Assembly (NCBI GenBank): GCA_964370045.1
Contig: CAYJGZ010000013.1
Span: 12,189-76,188 of the forward strand
From: JAAYCI01 sp964370045
GTDB lineage: Bacteria; Bacillota; Clostridia; Oscillospirales; Ruminococcaceae
DNA length: 64,000 nt
Reading direction: 5' to 3'
In this document: in pieces, positions 1 to 7,314 of the stretch
How positions within the stretch are numbered: position 1 is the stretch's first letter
How the letters are laid out: the number at the start of each line of letters is the position of its first letter
Made by a program: the position numbers and the translations under genes
Notes under the pieces: generated by a model
The model's input: the letters and a program-made list of their open reading frames with translations, nothing else
What the model was told of the DNA's origin: nothing
Databases searched by the model: none

Positions 1-230
1 TGCTTAATATCGTACACTATATTTATCGTCAGCTTTATGGATAAATTAAGTGTGTAGAGGTGGATTTTACGGTGAGACAGCGTTTTTATTGCGTGTGCAA
101 AAGTACTGCAAATACACATGAGCTAAAAGTACATAGCTAAAATTTACAGCAGATGTAAATATATATACTAAAAATACAATATGTATATTGAAAGATAATA
201 TATCACATAAAATGCGATATATCGAAAAAT
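1..230. other. Non-coding left edge
   Basis: AT-rich stretch between the window edge and the terminator of the acyl-CoA synthetase gene. I see no open frame with a plausible ribosome site and no recognisable RNA here. Confidence 0.5.
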
Positions 231-270
231 GCCTGCCGAGCAATCCTCTTGAAAAGATTGCTCGGCAGGC
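231..270 (-). terminator. Rho-independent terminator of the acyl-CoA synthetase operon
   Basis: A perfect 15-bp inverted repeat (231-245 against 256-270) with a 10-nt loop lies 30 bases beyond the synthetase stop codon. Read on the minus strand, the stem is followed by ATTTTTCG, so it fits an intrinsic terminator for the minus-strand genes. Confidence 0.85.
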
Positions 271-300
271 ATGAAGTGTGCAAGAAAGATACAAATGTGT

Positions 301-1980
301 TTATTCAGCGCCGTCCTTGTCCTGCTCACGGATTTGTACACGGCGTATCTTGCCGCTGATGGTCTTGGGCAGCTCGGTTACAAACTCTATGATGCGGGGG
401 TATTTGTAAGGGGCTGTCAGCTTTTTCACATGGTCTTGCAGCTCTTTTTTTAGCTCGTTGCTTGGGGTGTAGCCCGCTGTCAGAACTACGGTGGCCTTGA
501 CGTTAAAGCCACGGTCGGGGTCGGGCACGCCGGTGATGGCAGTCTCCAGCACCGCAGGGTGCTCAATAAGCGCACTCTCCACCTCAAACGGCCCTATGCG
601 GTAGCCGCTGCTCTTGATAATGTCGTCGTTGCGTCCGCAAAACCACACATAGCCGTCCTCGTCCCGCCACGCTATGTCGCCTGTGTGATATATGCCGTTG
701 TACAGCACTTTTTTGGTGAGCGCCTCGTCCTTGTAATACCCCATGAAAAGCCCGGGTGGGCGGTGTGCGGGGTCGGGCACGGGCATACAGATTTCGCCCT
801 CTTCGCCCACTTCGCACTCCTTGCCGTCCTCGTCCAGTATGACACAGCAGCTAAGCGGCATGGGCAAGCCCATACTGCCCGGTTTTGGCTCACACCAAGG
901 GTTTGCGGCGAAAAGTACTGTGCACTCTGTTTGGCCGTACCCCTCACGCATTTTAAGGCCTGTCAAGCTCAGCCAGCGGGAGTATACCTCCGGGTTTAGC
1001 GGCTCGCCTGCTGTGGAGGCCTTTTTCAGTGACTTTAAGCTATAGTCTGAAAAGTCCTCCTTGATGAGAAAGCGGTAGACCGTGGGTGGTGCACAAAACG
1101 AGGTGATTTTGTACTTGTCTATAAGCTTCAAAAAGTCCATGGGCGAAAAGCGCTTGTCGTAGTCGTACACAAACACGGCCGCCTCGCAAATCCACTGCCC
1201 GTACAGCTTGCCCCAGCTCGCCTTTGCCCAGCCTGTGTCCGCAACGGTGAGATGCAGGTCGTTTTCATCAAGGTTGTGCCAAAAGCGAGCGGTGGTGATG
1301 TGGCACAGCGGATAAAAGAAATCGTGTGCCACAATTTTGGGCATGGAGGTTGTGCCGGAGGTGAAGTACGCCAGCATCGTGCCGTGGCTGTCTATGGCAT
1401 CCTCACCGCTCGGACGCTCAAAGTCCTCCGACATAGTTTCCGTTAAAACTCCAAAATCCACATAACTATCCCGCGCGCCGCTCGATACAGCCCTAAACTT
1501 TAGTATGTCCTGTGTCTCTTTTGCGGCCTCGTCTATCTTGCCGCACAGCTCGTCCTCGTTCACCGTTATAATCATCTTTATGTCCGCCATTTTTATGCGG
1601 TACACAAGGTCCTTTACGGTGAGCAGATGTGTCGCAGGTATCAGTATAGCGCCCAGCTTGTGCATGGCAATGGTAAAAAACCAATACTCATAGCGGCGCT
1701 TTAGCATTGTCATCACAACATCGCCTTTTTTTATGCCAATTGACTTTAGGGCGTTTGCCATTTTGTTGCTCTCTCGCATCACCTCGCTAAAGGTGATTAT
1801 CTTTTCGTCGCCCAGGTCGTTGCACCACACAATGGCGGTTTTGTCGGGGTTTTCCTTCGCTATATCGTCCACAACATCATACCCAAAGTTAAAGTCTTCG
1901 GGCATGTTCAGCGAAAAGTTTTCATAAAAATCCTCATAAGAAGAAAAGTCGGTCTTGCAATACTTGTGTACGTGTGCCAT
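301..1980 (-). CDS. AMP-forming acyl-CoA synthetase (acetyl/medium-chain type)
   Basis: A 559-residue cytosolic enzyme of the ANL superfamily that activates a carboxylic acid with ATP to an acyl-AMP and then transfers it to CoA. All core motifs are present: the phosphate-binding loop TSGTTSMPK at 207-215, YGQTE at 348-352, the hinge-region YHTGD at 431-435, and the C-terminal catalytic lysine in SGKIRR (K544). Length and the long N-terminal part resemble acetyl-CoA synthetase/medium-chain ligase relatives common in gut Clostridia. The start is an ATG 8 bases after the stop of the XRE-cupin regulator, so the two are cotranscribed. Downstream of a 2-oxoacid:ferredoxin oxidoreductase, it may process the acyl-CoA/acid pair that enzyme makes. 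The substrate cannot be read from sequence; acetate, branched or aryl acids are all possible. Confidence 0.88.
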   Translation of the reverse strand: MAHVHKYCKTDFSSYEDFYENFSLNMPEDFNFGYDVVDDIAKENPDKTAIVWCNDLGDEKIITFSEVMRESNKMANALKSIGIKKGDVVMTMLKRRYEYWFFTIAMHKLGAILIPATHLLTVKDLVYRIKMADIKMIITVNEDELCGKIDEAAKETQDILKFRAVSSGARDSYVDFGVLTETMSEDFERPSGEDAIDSHGTMLAYFTSGTTSMPKIVAHDFFYPLCHITTARFWHNLDENDLHLTVADTGWAKASWGKLYGQWICEAAVFVYDYDKRFSPMDFLKLIDKYKITSFCAPPTVYRFLIKEDFSDYSLKSLKKASTAGEPLNPEVYSRWLSLTGLKMREGYGQTECTVLFAANPWCEPKPGSMGLPMPLSCCVILDEDGKECEVGEEGEICMPVPDPAHRPPGLFMGYYKDEALTKKVLYNGIYHTGDIAWRDEDGYVWFCGRNDDIIKSSGYRIGPFEVESALIEHPAVLETAITGVPDPDRGFNVKATVVLTAGYTPSNELKKELQDHVKKLTAPYKYPRIIEFVTELPKTISGKIRRVQIREQDKDGAE

Positions 1981-1988
1981 GTGTTTAC

Positions 1989-2552
1989 CTATTCCTTTCC
2001 GGTGATGGTGACAAGCAACTGTGCCGTAGTGCTTCCAATGGCTTGTATGCCGTGAGGATAGGCTGAGTCGTAGTATACGGAGTCACCCTCGTTTAGCACC
2101 GTTTCATATTTTGCGATAACCACCCGCACCTGGCCTTTGAGCACATACAAAAATTCATGCCCCGAGTGGCTGGTCATGCTAACAGGCTCTGCCTCGGGTT
2201 TTGGCTCTACCGTGATAAGGTATGGGTCTAATTTTCTGTCCGCAAAGTTGTACGCAAGCGAGCGGTAGTCGTATGCTTTGCGGCGCTCTACGCCCACGCC
2301 TTTGCCGCTACGGACCACCGAGTATACGGACAGTCTTGCACGCTCGCCTGTCAAAAGCTCGGTCATACTTATGTCGAAGTTGGATGCAATATCGTGCAAA
2401 AATGAAACGGGAATTTCTGTTTTGCCACCCTCGTATGCACAAAGGCTCTCGCAGGAAACTCCCACCCTGCGAGCAAACTCCTCGATGTTTAGCTCGCTAA
2501 TTTCACGCACGCCCCTAATACGTGCGCCAATTTCACTGTTCAGTTCAGACAT
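1989..2552 (-). CDS. XRE-family regulator with C-terminal cupin domain
   Basis: A 187-residue predicted DNA-binding protein. Residues about 8-68 form an XRE-type helix-turn-helix (IEEFARRVGVSCESLCAYEGG). Residues about 110-185 form a small cupin barrel with the HSGHEFLYVLKGQ and EGDSVYYDSAYPHG signatures, including histidines that may bind a metal or ligand. The start has an AGGAGG site 7 bases upstream. It directly precedes the acyl-CoA synthetase gene, so it probably controls this operon in response to a small acid or acyl metabolite. That role is inferred from context; the family commonly sits beside AMP-forming ligases. Confidence 0.87.
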   Translation of the reverse strand: MSELNSEIGARIRGVREISELNIEEFARRVGVSCESLCAYEGGKTEIPVSFLHDIASNFDISMTELLTGERARLSVYSVVRSGKGVGVERRKAYDYRSLAYNFADRKLDPYLITVEPKPEAEPVSMTSHSGHEFLYVLKGQVRVVIAKYETVLNEGDSVYYDSAYPHGIQAIGSTTAQLLVTITGKE

Positions 2553-2593
2553 AATAATTTCCTCCTCTCGTGTTGTAAGCTAAGTAAAAAATG

Positions 2594-2657
2594 TGTGTGG
2601 GCAAAAGCGTTGGTTTGGCTTTTTGGTATGTCTTTCCCTCACATTGCTTTAGTGTTA
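2594..2657. repeat. R1 intergenic repeat, partial copy without the central hairpin
   Basis: Begins GTGTGTGGGCAAAAGCG, then TTGGTTTGGCTTTTTGG, matching the left arm of the R1 family (compare 33549 and 50929). The GC-rich palindrome is absent and the right end is not clear. It lies in the leader between the promoter at 2658-2686 and the XRE-cupin gene. Confidence 0.55.
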
Positions 2658-2686
2658 ATTGTATATCATCTTTGCCTAAAAAGCAA
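2658..2686 (-). promoter_or_regulatory. Sigma-A promoter for the XRE-cupin/acyl-CoA synthetase operon
   Basis: On the minus strand a TTGCTT -35 box is separated by 17 bases from a TACAAT -10 box, about 105 bases upstream of the regulator start. Confidence 0.6.
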
Positions 2687-2789
2687 TTCCATGTGGCTAC
2701 TTAAAAAATGTGAGATAACGTCAAAAACAATATATCACAGTGGGTGAGACGGCAAATTTCCAATACACTTGTTCGCCTGTTGCGGACAC

Positions 2790-2841
2790 AAAAATGCAAA
2801 AGCATTGCGCAACACTTTTCACTTTTGAAAAATGTTGCGCA
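2790..2841 (-). terminator. Probable terminator after the 2-oxoacid oxidoreductase operon
   Basis: A 9-bp perfect stem (TGCGCAACA at 2806-2814 with TGTTGCGCA at 2833-2841) is followed on the minus strand by a small ATGC/GCAT hairpin and a T-rich run. It lies about 60 bases beyond the gamma-subunit stop. Confidence 0.55.
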
Positions 2842-2899
2842 GGATATTGCTTAATACATCGAATAGAACAAGCGGCACATTGCCTATTTATATGAGGCT

Positions 2900-3430
2900 T
2901 TAGTTGTAGGCGTAGCCCATGTTTAGCGCCTTTAGGTTTGCGCCCGCAAGGTCCTTTTTGCGCTCGGGGATAATCTTTTGCAAAACGCTCTCCACAACGC
3001 TCATGTCGCACAAGTCGGCCTTTTTAATCATGTGGCCAAGCAGTACCATGTTAGCCAGTGTGGGAATGCCTGCGTCCGAGGCCATCTGTGTGGCGGGGAT
3101 TTCGTATATGGTGATGTCCGTACGCTCGCACTTGCGCTCGATGAGCGAGCTATCCGAAAAGAGAATGCCGCCCGATACTATGCTTTCCTCAAACTTGTCC
3201 AGCGAGGGTAGATTCATGCACATCAAAATATCAGGGACGGACACTATGGGCGAGCCTATGCGTGAATCCGACAAAATCACGCTACAGTTTGCAGTGCCGC
3301 CGCGCATTTCGGGGCCGTAGCTGGGCAGCCAGGACACCTGCTGACCCTTCAAAAGGCCTGTGTATGCTAAAAACTTTCCTGTGAACAGTATGCCCTGTCC
3401 GCCAAATCCTGCAAGCAACACACGTTTCAT
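2900..3430 (-). CDS. korC: 2-oxoacid:ferredoxin oxidoreductase, gamma subunit
   Basis: A 176-residue protein of the pyruvate/ketoisovalerate oxidoreductase catalytic gamma family. The N-terminal GFGGQGILFTGK and the SYGPEMRGGTANCSV motif are characteristic. With the alpha, beta and delta subunits upstream it forms a four-subunit enzyme that oxidatively decarboxylates a 2-oxoacid to acyl-CoA plus CO2 and reduces ferredoxin. Its ATG overlaps the beta-subunit stop by 4 bases, showing translational coupling. The Kor/Vor type cannot be separated by eye, so the gene symbol is provisional. Confidence 0.9.
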   Translation of the reverse strand: MKRVLLAGFGGQGILFTGKFLAYTGLLKGQQVSWLPSYGPEMRGGTANCSVILSDSRIGSPIVSVPDILMCMNLPSLDKFEESIVSGGILFSDSSLIERKCERTDITIYEIPATQMASDAGIPTLANMVLLGHMIKKADLCDMSVVESVLQKIIPERKKDLAGANLKALNMGYAYN

Positions 3431-4179
3431 CGGCTCGCCTCCTCTGTTGTATCCTTGTACACGCCCAGCGGATAAGCGGGCATCATGTTGTCACGCAGCC
3501 AGTCGAGCGAGGTGATAGGGTCTATGCCCCAGTTTGTGGGACATGTCGAGAGCACCTCTATAAGTGAAAAGCCTTTTTTGGCAATTTGCGTCTCAAACGC
3601 CTTGCGGATGGCTTTTTTAGCACGGTTTACATTTTTTACGCTGTCTACCGACACACGCTCAATGTACGCAGCGCCCTGCAATGTGCTGAGCATCTCGCTC
3701 ACCTTTATGGGGTGGCCTGCGGTGGAGGTGTCTCTGCCGTAGGGGGTTGTTTGGGTGATTTGCCCCGGCAGAGTAGTAGGCGCCATCTGGCCACCTGTCA
3801 TGCCATATATCGCATTGTTTACAAAAATGACAGTGATGTTTTCGCCACGTGTTGCGGCGTGCACCATTTCAGCGGTGCCTATAGCGGCAAGGTCGCCGTC
3901 GCCTTGATAGGTGAACACAATATTTTCGGGGGAGCCTCGCTTAATGCCTGTGGCAACGGCGGGCGCACGGCCGTGCGGTGCCTGAAGCATATCGCAGTTA
4001 AAATAATTGTACGCAAGAACTGAGCAACCCACCGGCGCAACGCCGATAGTTGTGCCCCCTATATCAAGCTCGTCCATAGCGTTTGCCACAAGGCGATGTA
4101 TTATGCCGTGGGTACACCCGGGGCAATAATGAAGCACATTGTCCGTAAGGGACTGTGGTTTTTTGAATACAACTTCCAT
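3427..4179 (-). CDS. korB: 2-oxoacid:ferredoxin oxidoreductase, beta (TPP-binding) subunit
   Basis: A 250-residue thiamine-diphosphate-binding subunit. The CPGCTHG motif near the N terminus and the TPP/Mg motif (GDGDLAAIG followed by VFVNNAIYGMTGGQ) are intact. It supplies the active-site cofactor for decarboxylation of the 2-oxoacid. It sits between alpha and gamma with short or overlapping junctions, consistent with equal expression. The sequence resembles 2-oxoglutarate/2-oxoisovalerate oxidoreductases more than the single-chain pyruvate enzyme. Exact substrate is uncertain. Confidence 0.9.
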   Translation of the reverse strand: MEVVFKKPQSLTDNVLHYCPGCTHGIIHRLVANAMDELDIGGTTIGVAPVGCSVLAYNYFNCDMLQAPHGRAPAVATGIKRGSPENIVFTYQGDGDLAAIGTAEMVHAATRGENITVIFVNNAIYGMTGGQMAPTTLPGQITQTTPYGRDTSTAGHPIKVSEMLSTLQGAAYIERVSVDSVKNVNRAKKAIRKAFETQIAKKGFSLIEVLSTCPTNWGIDPITSLDWLRDNMMPAYPLGVYKDTTEEASR

Positions 4180-4231
4180 ACTGCTTTCTCCTTAATTTTG
4201 TCTGATTTGTCCTTGGCGTTCGCCTTATGCG

Positions 4232-5293
4232 TTAAACGTTTTTCAGTGTGTCACAAATAGCTGTGGCAACTTCCTCGGGTGTGGGCACAACGCCGCCAAG
4301 GCGACCGAACATTTCCACGGGTTTTGAACAACGTATGGCAAGCTCCACATCCTGCACCATCTGTCCCATGCTCATCTCTACCGAGAGGAACACCTTTGCG
4401 GTTTTGGAAAGCTCAAACAGCTCGTTCTTGGGGAAAGGCCACAGTGTGATAGGACGGAAAAGCCCTGCTTTTACGCCCTGTGCACGAACAATGTCCACGG
4501 CACTCTGTGCAATACGAGCAGAAGCACCGTAAGCCACCACCACAATTTCAGCATCCTCTGTGAGGTAGTTTTCGTAGCGGACTTCGTTTTCGGCTATCTG
4601 CTTGTAGCGCTCAAAGCGCTCTATGTTGCAGCGCTCAAGGTCAAGCGCTTGCAGGTGAAGCGAGTTTACAATGTTGGGATTGCGCTTGCCCTCGGTACCG
4701 GTAAGTGCCCAGTCCTTCGGGGCAAGCTGTGCCGGCTCTTTGGGTGAAATGTCGATGGGCTCCATCATTTGGCCAAGCACACCATCGCCCAAAATCATCA
4801 CCGTCATGCGGTATTTGTCCGCCAAATCAAACGCAAGGTAGGTGTAGTCCAGCATTTCCTGCACACTGCCCGGAGCAAGCACCAAAAGGCGGAAATCGCC
4901 GTGGCCGGCCGAGCGTGTGGCGAGAAAATAGTCCGACTGGGCGGGCTGAATGCCACCAAGGCCGGGGCCACCACGCTGAATATTTACAAGCACTGAGGGT
5001 AAGTCACAGCCTGCAAGGTAGGAAAGCCCCTCGCTTTTTAGCGCAATTCCGGGGCTGGAGGAGGAGGTCATGCTGCGCCTTCCTGTAGCGGAAGCTCCTA
5101 TCACCATGTTTACAGCACCTATTTCGCTCTCTGCCTGCAAAAACACGCCACCTATTTTGGGCATTCTTTTCGCCATGTGAGCAGCAATTTCTGTTTGGGG
5201 AGTTATAGGATACCCGAAATAATGGCGACATCCCGCCATTATAGCGCCCTCCGCAATAGCTTCGTTGCCCTTCATCAATATCTTTTCTGCCAT
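4232..5293 (-). CDS. korA: 2-oxoacid:ferredoxin oxidoreductase, alpha subunit
   Basis: A 353-residue alpha subunit (VorB/KorA family) with the N-terminal pyrimidine-binding domain (GNEAIAEGA, YPITPQTEIAAHMA, ESEIGAVNMVIGAS) and the C-terminal transketolase-like domain. The complex couples 2-oxoacid oxidation to ferredoxin reduction in the cytosol. It follows the ferredoxin-type delta subunit by 16 bases and has a G-rich ribosome site. Retention of the delta-alpha-beta-gamma set and lack of fusion support a Kor/Vor enzyme of amino-acid or TCA-type metabolism; the substrate is inferred only. Confidence 0.9.
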   Translation of the reverse strand: MAEKILMKGNEAIAEGAIMAGCRHYFGYPITPQTEIAAHMAKRMPKIGGVFLQAESEIGAVNMVIGASATGRRSMTSSSSPGIALKSEGLSYLAGCDLPSVLVNIQRGGPGLGGIQPAQSDYFLATRSAGHGDFRLLVLAPGSVQEMLDYTYLAFDLADKYRMTVMILGDGVLGQMMEPIDISPKEPAQLAPKDWALTGTEGKRNPNIVNSLHLQALDLERCNIERFERYKQIAENEVRYENYLTEDAEIVVVAYGASARIAQSAVDIVRAQGVKAGLFRPITLWPFPKNELFELSKTAKVFLSVEMSMGQMVQDVELAIRCSKPVEMFGRLGGVVPTPEEVATAICDTLKNV

Positions 5294-5309
5294 TTATTCA
5301 TACCCCCCT

Positions 5310-5516
5310 TTACTTTTCCACCGTGATTACGACATCCGGACACATGGTAGCGCAAAAAGCACAGCCTATGCACGCCTCTTCGTCATTTAGTTGAGCAGGA
5401 TGAAAACCCTTTGAGTTGAGCTTTGTTTTGGCCAAAGACAGGATTTTCTTAGGACATGCCTGCACGCATAGATTGCACCCCTTGCATCTGTCTTCCAAAA
5501 AAGTTACTTTTGGCAT
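5310..5516 (-). CDS. korD: 2-oxoacid:ferredoxin oxidoreductase, delta (2[4Fe-4S]) subunit
   Basis: A 68-residue ferredoxin with two CxxCxxCxxxC(P) clusters (CKGCNLCVQACP and CIGCAFCATMCP), which carry electrons from the TPP site to soluble ferredoxin. I place the start at the ATG at 5516 because GGAAAGGGG lies 9 bases upstream; a Met 10 codons earlier (5546) has no ribosome site. First subunit gene of the operon. Confidence 0.9.
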   Translation of the reverse strand: MPKVTFLEDRCKGCNLCVQACPKKILSLAKTKLNSKGFHPAQLNDEEACIGCAFCATMCPDVVITVEK

Positions 5517-5569
5517 TTGTGTTGCCCCTTTCCTTGTGGTACACATATATCAAATCAAAATAAATATGT

Positions 5570-5593
5570 TATAGTCGAAGTGCTTTGACTATA
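5570..5593. promoter_or_regulatory. Inverted repeat upstream of the oxidoreductase operon
   Basis: TATAGTC at 5570-5576 and GACTATA at 5587-5593 form a 7-bp inverted repeat with a 10-base spacer in the short gap before the delta subunit. It could be an operator or a weak stem; there is no T-run. Confidence 0.3.
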
Positions 5594-5613
5594 GAAACTA
5601 AAAAATGTGCGGC

Positions 5614-6303
5614 CTACATTGCCCATGTCTTTCGGTAGTGTATATCTATGGGGAAAACTTCGCTGCTCTGTGCAAGCTCTTGTGAAAGCAGCACATCCTG
5701 TTCAAGCACGCTTCGCATTACGCTTGTCATCTTGAGCGGAAGGTGTAGCTGCTCGCAGGCATCCTTTGCGTATGAAGCAGACTGCAAGATGTTTTCCAAA
5801 GTGGTCTGCCTGCCGAGGTTTGAGTTGTTTACAAGCGCCGTGAATGGCACATGGCAAGCACCCTCTATTTCGCCCACTATCTCCGCAAGCTCCTGCGGTG
5901 TACGGGTGAGCGGACGGTAGTAGTTCGCCACCAAGAGCATCTCGTAGTCGCCCTGCGCCAAAAGTGCACGTGAGTAGCGCCCCAGTGCCAGCGCCCCACG
6001 CTCATCTCCGCCAAGGTCGATGACCGCATGAAGGCTCTCATTGTCAAAAATGCTCTGCGTTTCGGTGGGCATTGCGGGCAGCTCCACATTGCTGTTCGCA
6101 AAAGGTGATGCGATAAGCCGCACGCCCTGCTCGCTCAGCTGAGCCTTTGCGTCGGCGGTACGAAAGTAGGGGTTTACTATATCGAGGTCCACCACGCACA
6201 CATGTGGGTGAAATTGCTTTAGCCACAGTGCATAGCTTACGGCAAGGTTTGTCTTGCCGCTGCCGTAGTGCCCTGCAAATATTGTAATTCTCTTGTGAGT
6301 CAT
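5614..6303 (-). CDS. MinD/CooC-like P-loop ATPase beside the oxidoreductase operon
   Basis: A 229-residue SIMIBI-class ATPase with a Walker A loop GHYGSGKT at residues 11-18 and a VVDLDIVNPYFR segment typical of the family. The ATG at 6303 is chosen over one 18 codons upstream because conserved sequence begins there. Relatives of this protein sit next to 2-oxoacid oxidoreductases and AMP ligases in gut Clostridia, suggesting a maturation or cofactor-insertion role, as CooC does for CO dehydrogenase. That role is inference; I recognise the fold, not a proven function. Confidence 0.75.
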   Translation of the reverse strand: MTHKRITIFAGHYGSGKTNLAVSYALWLKQFHPHVCVVDLDIVNPYFRTADAKAQLSEQGVRLIASPFANSNVELPAMPTETQSIFDNESLHAVIDLGGDERGALALGRYSRALLAQGDYEMLLVANYYRPLTRTPQELAEIVGEIEGACHVPFTALVNNSNLGRQTTLENILQSASYAKDACEQLHLPLKMTSVMRSVLEQDVLLSQELAQSSEVFPIDIHYRKTWAM

Positions 6304-6829
6304 AAGTGTGTCCCTTGTGTAAAGTGGGTAATGGCGATAAATGTGTGTAAAATACAAAGCGCCTTGCCATATGGCAGGGCTTTGCAGTCAAATCACTCCG
6401 AAACACAAACAGTGTGGATGGTGAATTCTCATTTGATAGTGTTGTCATTATTCGTAACAAGATGATGCTGCTTGAAATTTTGCGATGTCAAGCGAATTTT
6501 GCCGGTGCTACCCTTGTGTGAACCTTGAAGCAACTTGACTACATCGCACAAAAATGCACCATCTTTGTCAGCATACCATAAAAGAACAAAAAATGGAAGA
6601 TGAATTTTTGGAAAAATTATCGTAAAAAAAGGCTGAGGATGAAAAAATAAGGAAATAAAGTGTGTTGCCTTCATAAACAAATGGTAGCAGGTGTATGCAA
6701 CTTTACTATACCAACCTTTTGACAATGCTTTTCAGCTTGAGAAATATTCTAAGCGAAAGACAGGTGCCTTGTGCTTTTGTTGCCTCTGCTTGTTAATGTG
6801 AAAGCCACAAAGGTGTACACGGTGATAGC
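6304..6829. other. Intergenic region with a partial R3 repeat
   Basis: This 526-base gap holds a partial copy of the R3 repeat (6434-6503) and otherwise AT-rich sequence. Reading frames across it lack ribosome sites and recognisable protein features, so I call no gene. Confidence 0.5.
6434..6503. repeat. R3 repeat, partial copy
   Basis: Starts TGATAGTGTTGTCATTATTCG and shares its left end and several internal blocks with the complete element at 38218-38327. No matching right end was found, so it appears decayed or truncated. Confidence 0.45.
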
Positions 6830-7294
6830 TTAAAAGTTTTCCTTGCGGCGCTGCTTGCGAAGTGCGTGGCGCTTTTCCCCTGCCGTCCATTCCACCTCGT
6901 CCTCGGTCGTGGACAGGCTGATGGGCGGTATTTTTGTGGGCACGCCCTCATCATCCAGCGCAACCATCACAAAATACGCGCGATTTATGAGAATTTTTTC
7001 CTTGTCAGGATTGTGCACAAATGTTTCCACACGAACCTCCATGGAAGTATTGCCCACGTAGGTGACACGCCCTTGTATCAAAACGAGGTCGTTCAAAAAG
7101 GCGGGAGCCTTAAACACCAGCGTGTCCACGGCGGCGGTCATCACCTCGCACCCTGCGTGGCGCATCCCCACCGTTCCGGCAACCTCGTCAATCCACGCCA
7201 TCAGCTCGCCTCCGAAAAGGCGCCCCTTGCCGTTTAGGTGCTGGTAGTGGATGATGTGATTTTGAATTGTCAGTGAATCCTGTACGGTTTTCAT
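6830..7294 (-). CDS. Hotdog-fold acyl-CoA thioesterase
   Basis: A 154-residue single hotdog domain of the BFIT/YciA-like acyl-CoA hydrolase group, with HYQHLNGKGRLFGGELMAWIDEVAG carrying the active-site region (N-terminal helix after the GGELMAWID turn). It would hydrolyse acyl-CoA to free acid and CoA. The ATG at 7294 has an AAGGAG site 7 bases upstream; a longer frame to 7402 has none. Monocistronic, downstream of the histidine kinase gene by 20 bases, so possibly cotranscribed with it. Confidence 0.82.
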   Translation of the reverse strand: MKTVQDSLTIQNHIIHYQHLNGKGRLFGGELMAWIDEVAGTVGMRHAGCEVMTAAVDTLVFKAPAFLNDLVLIQGRVTYVGNTSMEVRVETFVHNPDKEKILINRAYFVMVALDDEGVPTKIPPISLSTTEDEVEWTAGEKRHALRKQRRKENF

Positions 7295-7314
7295 TTGGTC
7301 TCCTTTGTGTGTAG

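Noticed and set aside
559..999. Plus-strand open frames opposite the acyl-CoA synthetase and many similar long opposite-strand frames across the window
   Set aside because: They are antisense shadows of well-supported genes with no family features.
6429..6725. A 98-codon minus-strand open frame
   Set aside because: No ribosome site, low complexity, and its C-terminal part is the R3 repeat read through; not a gene.
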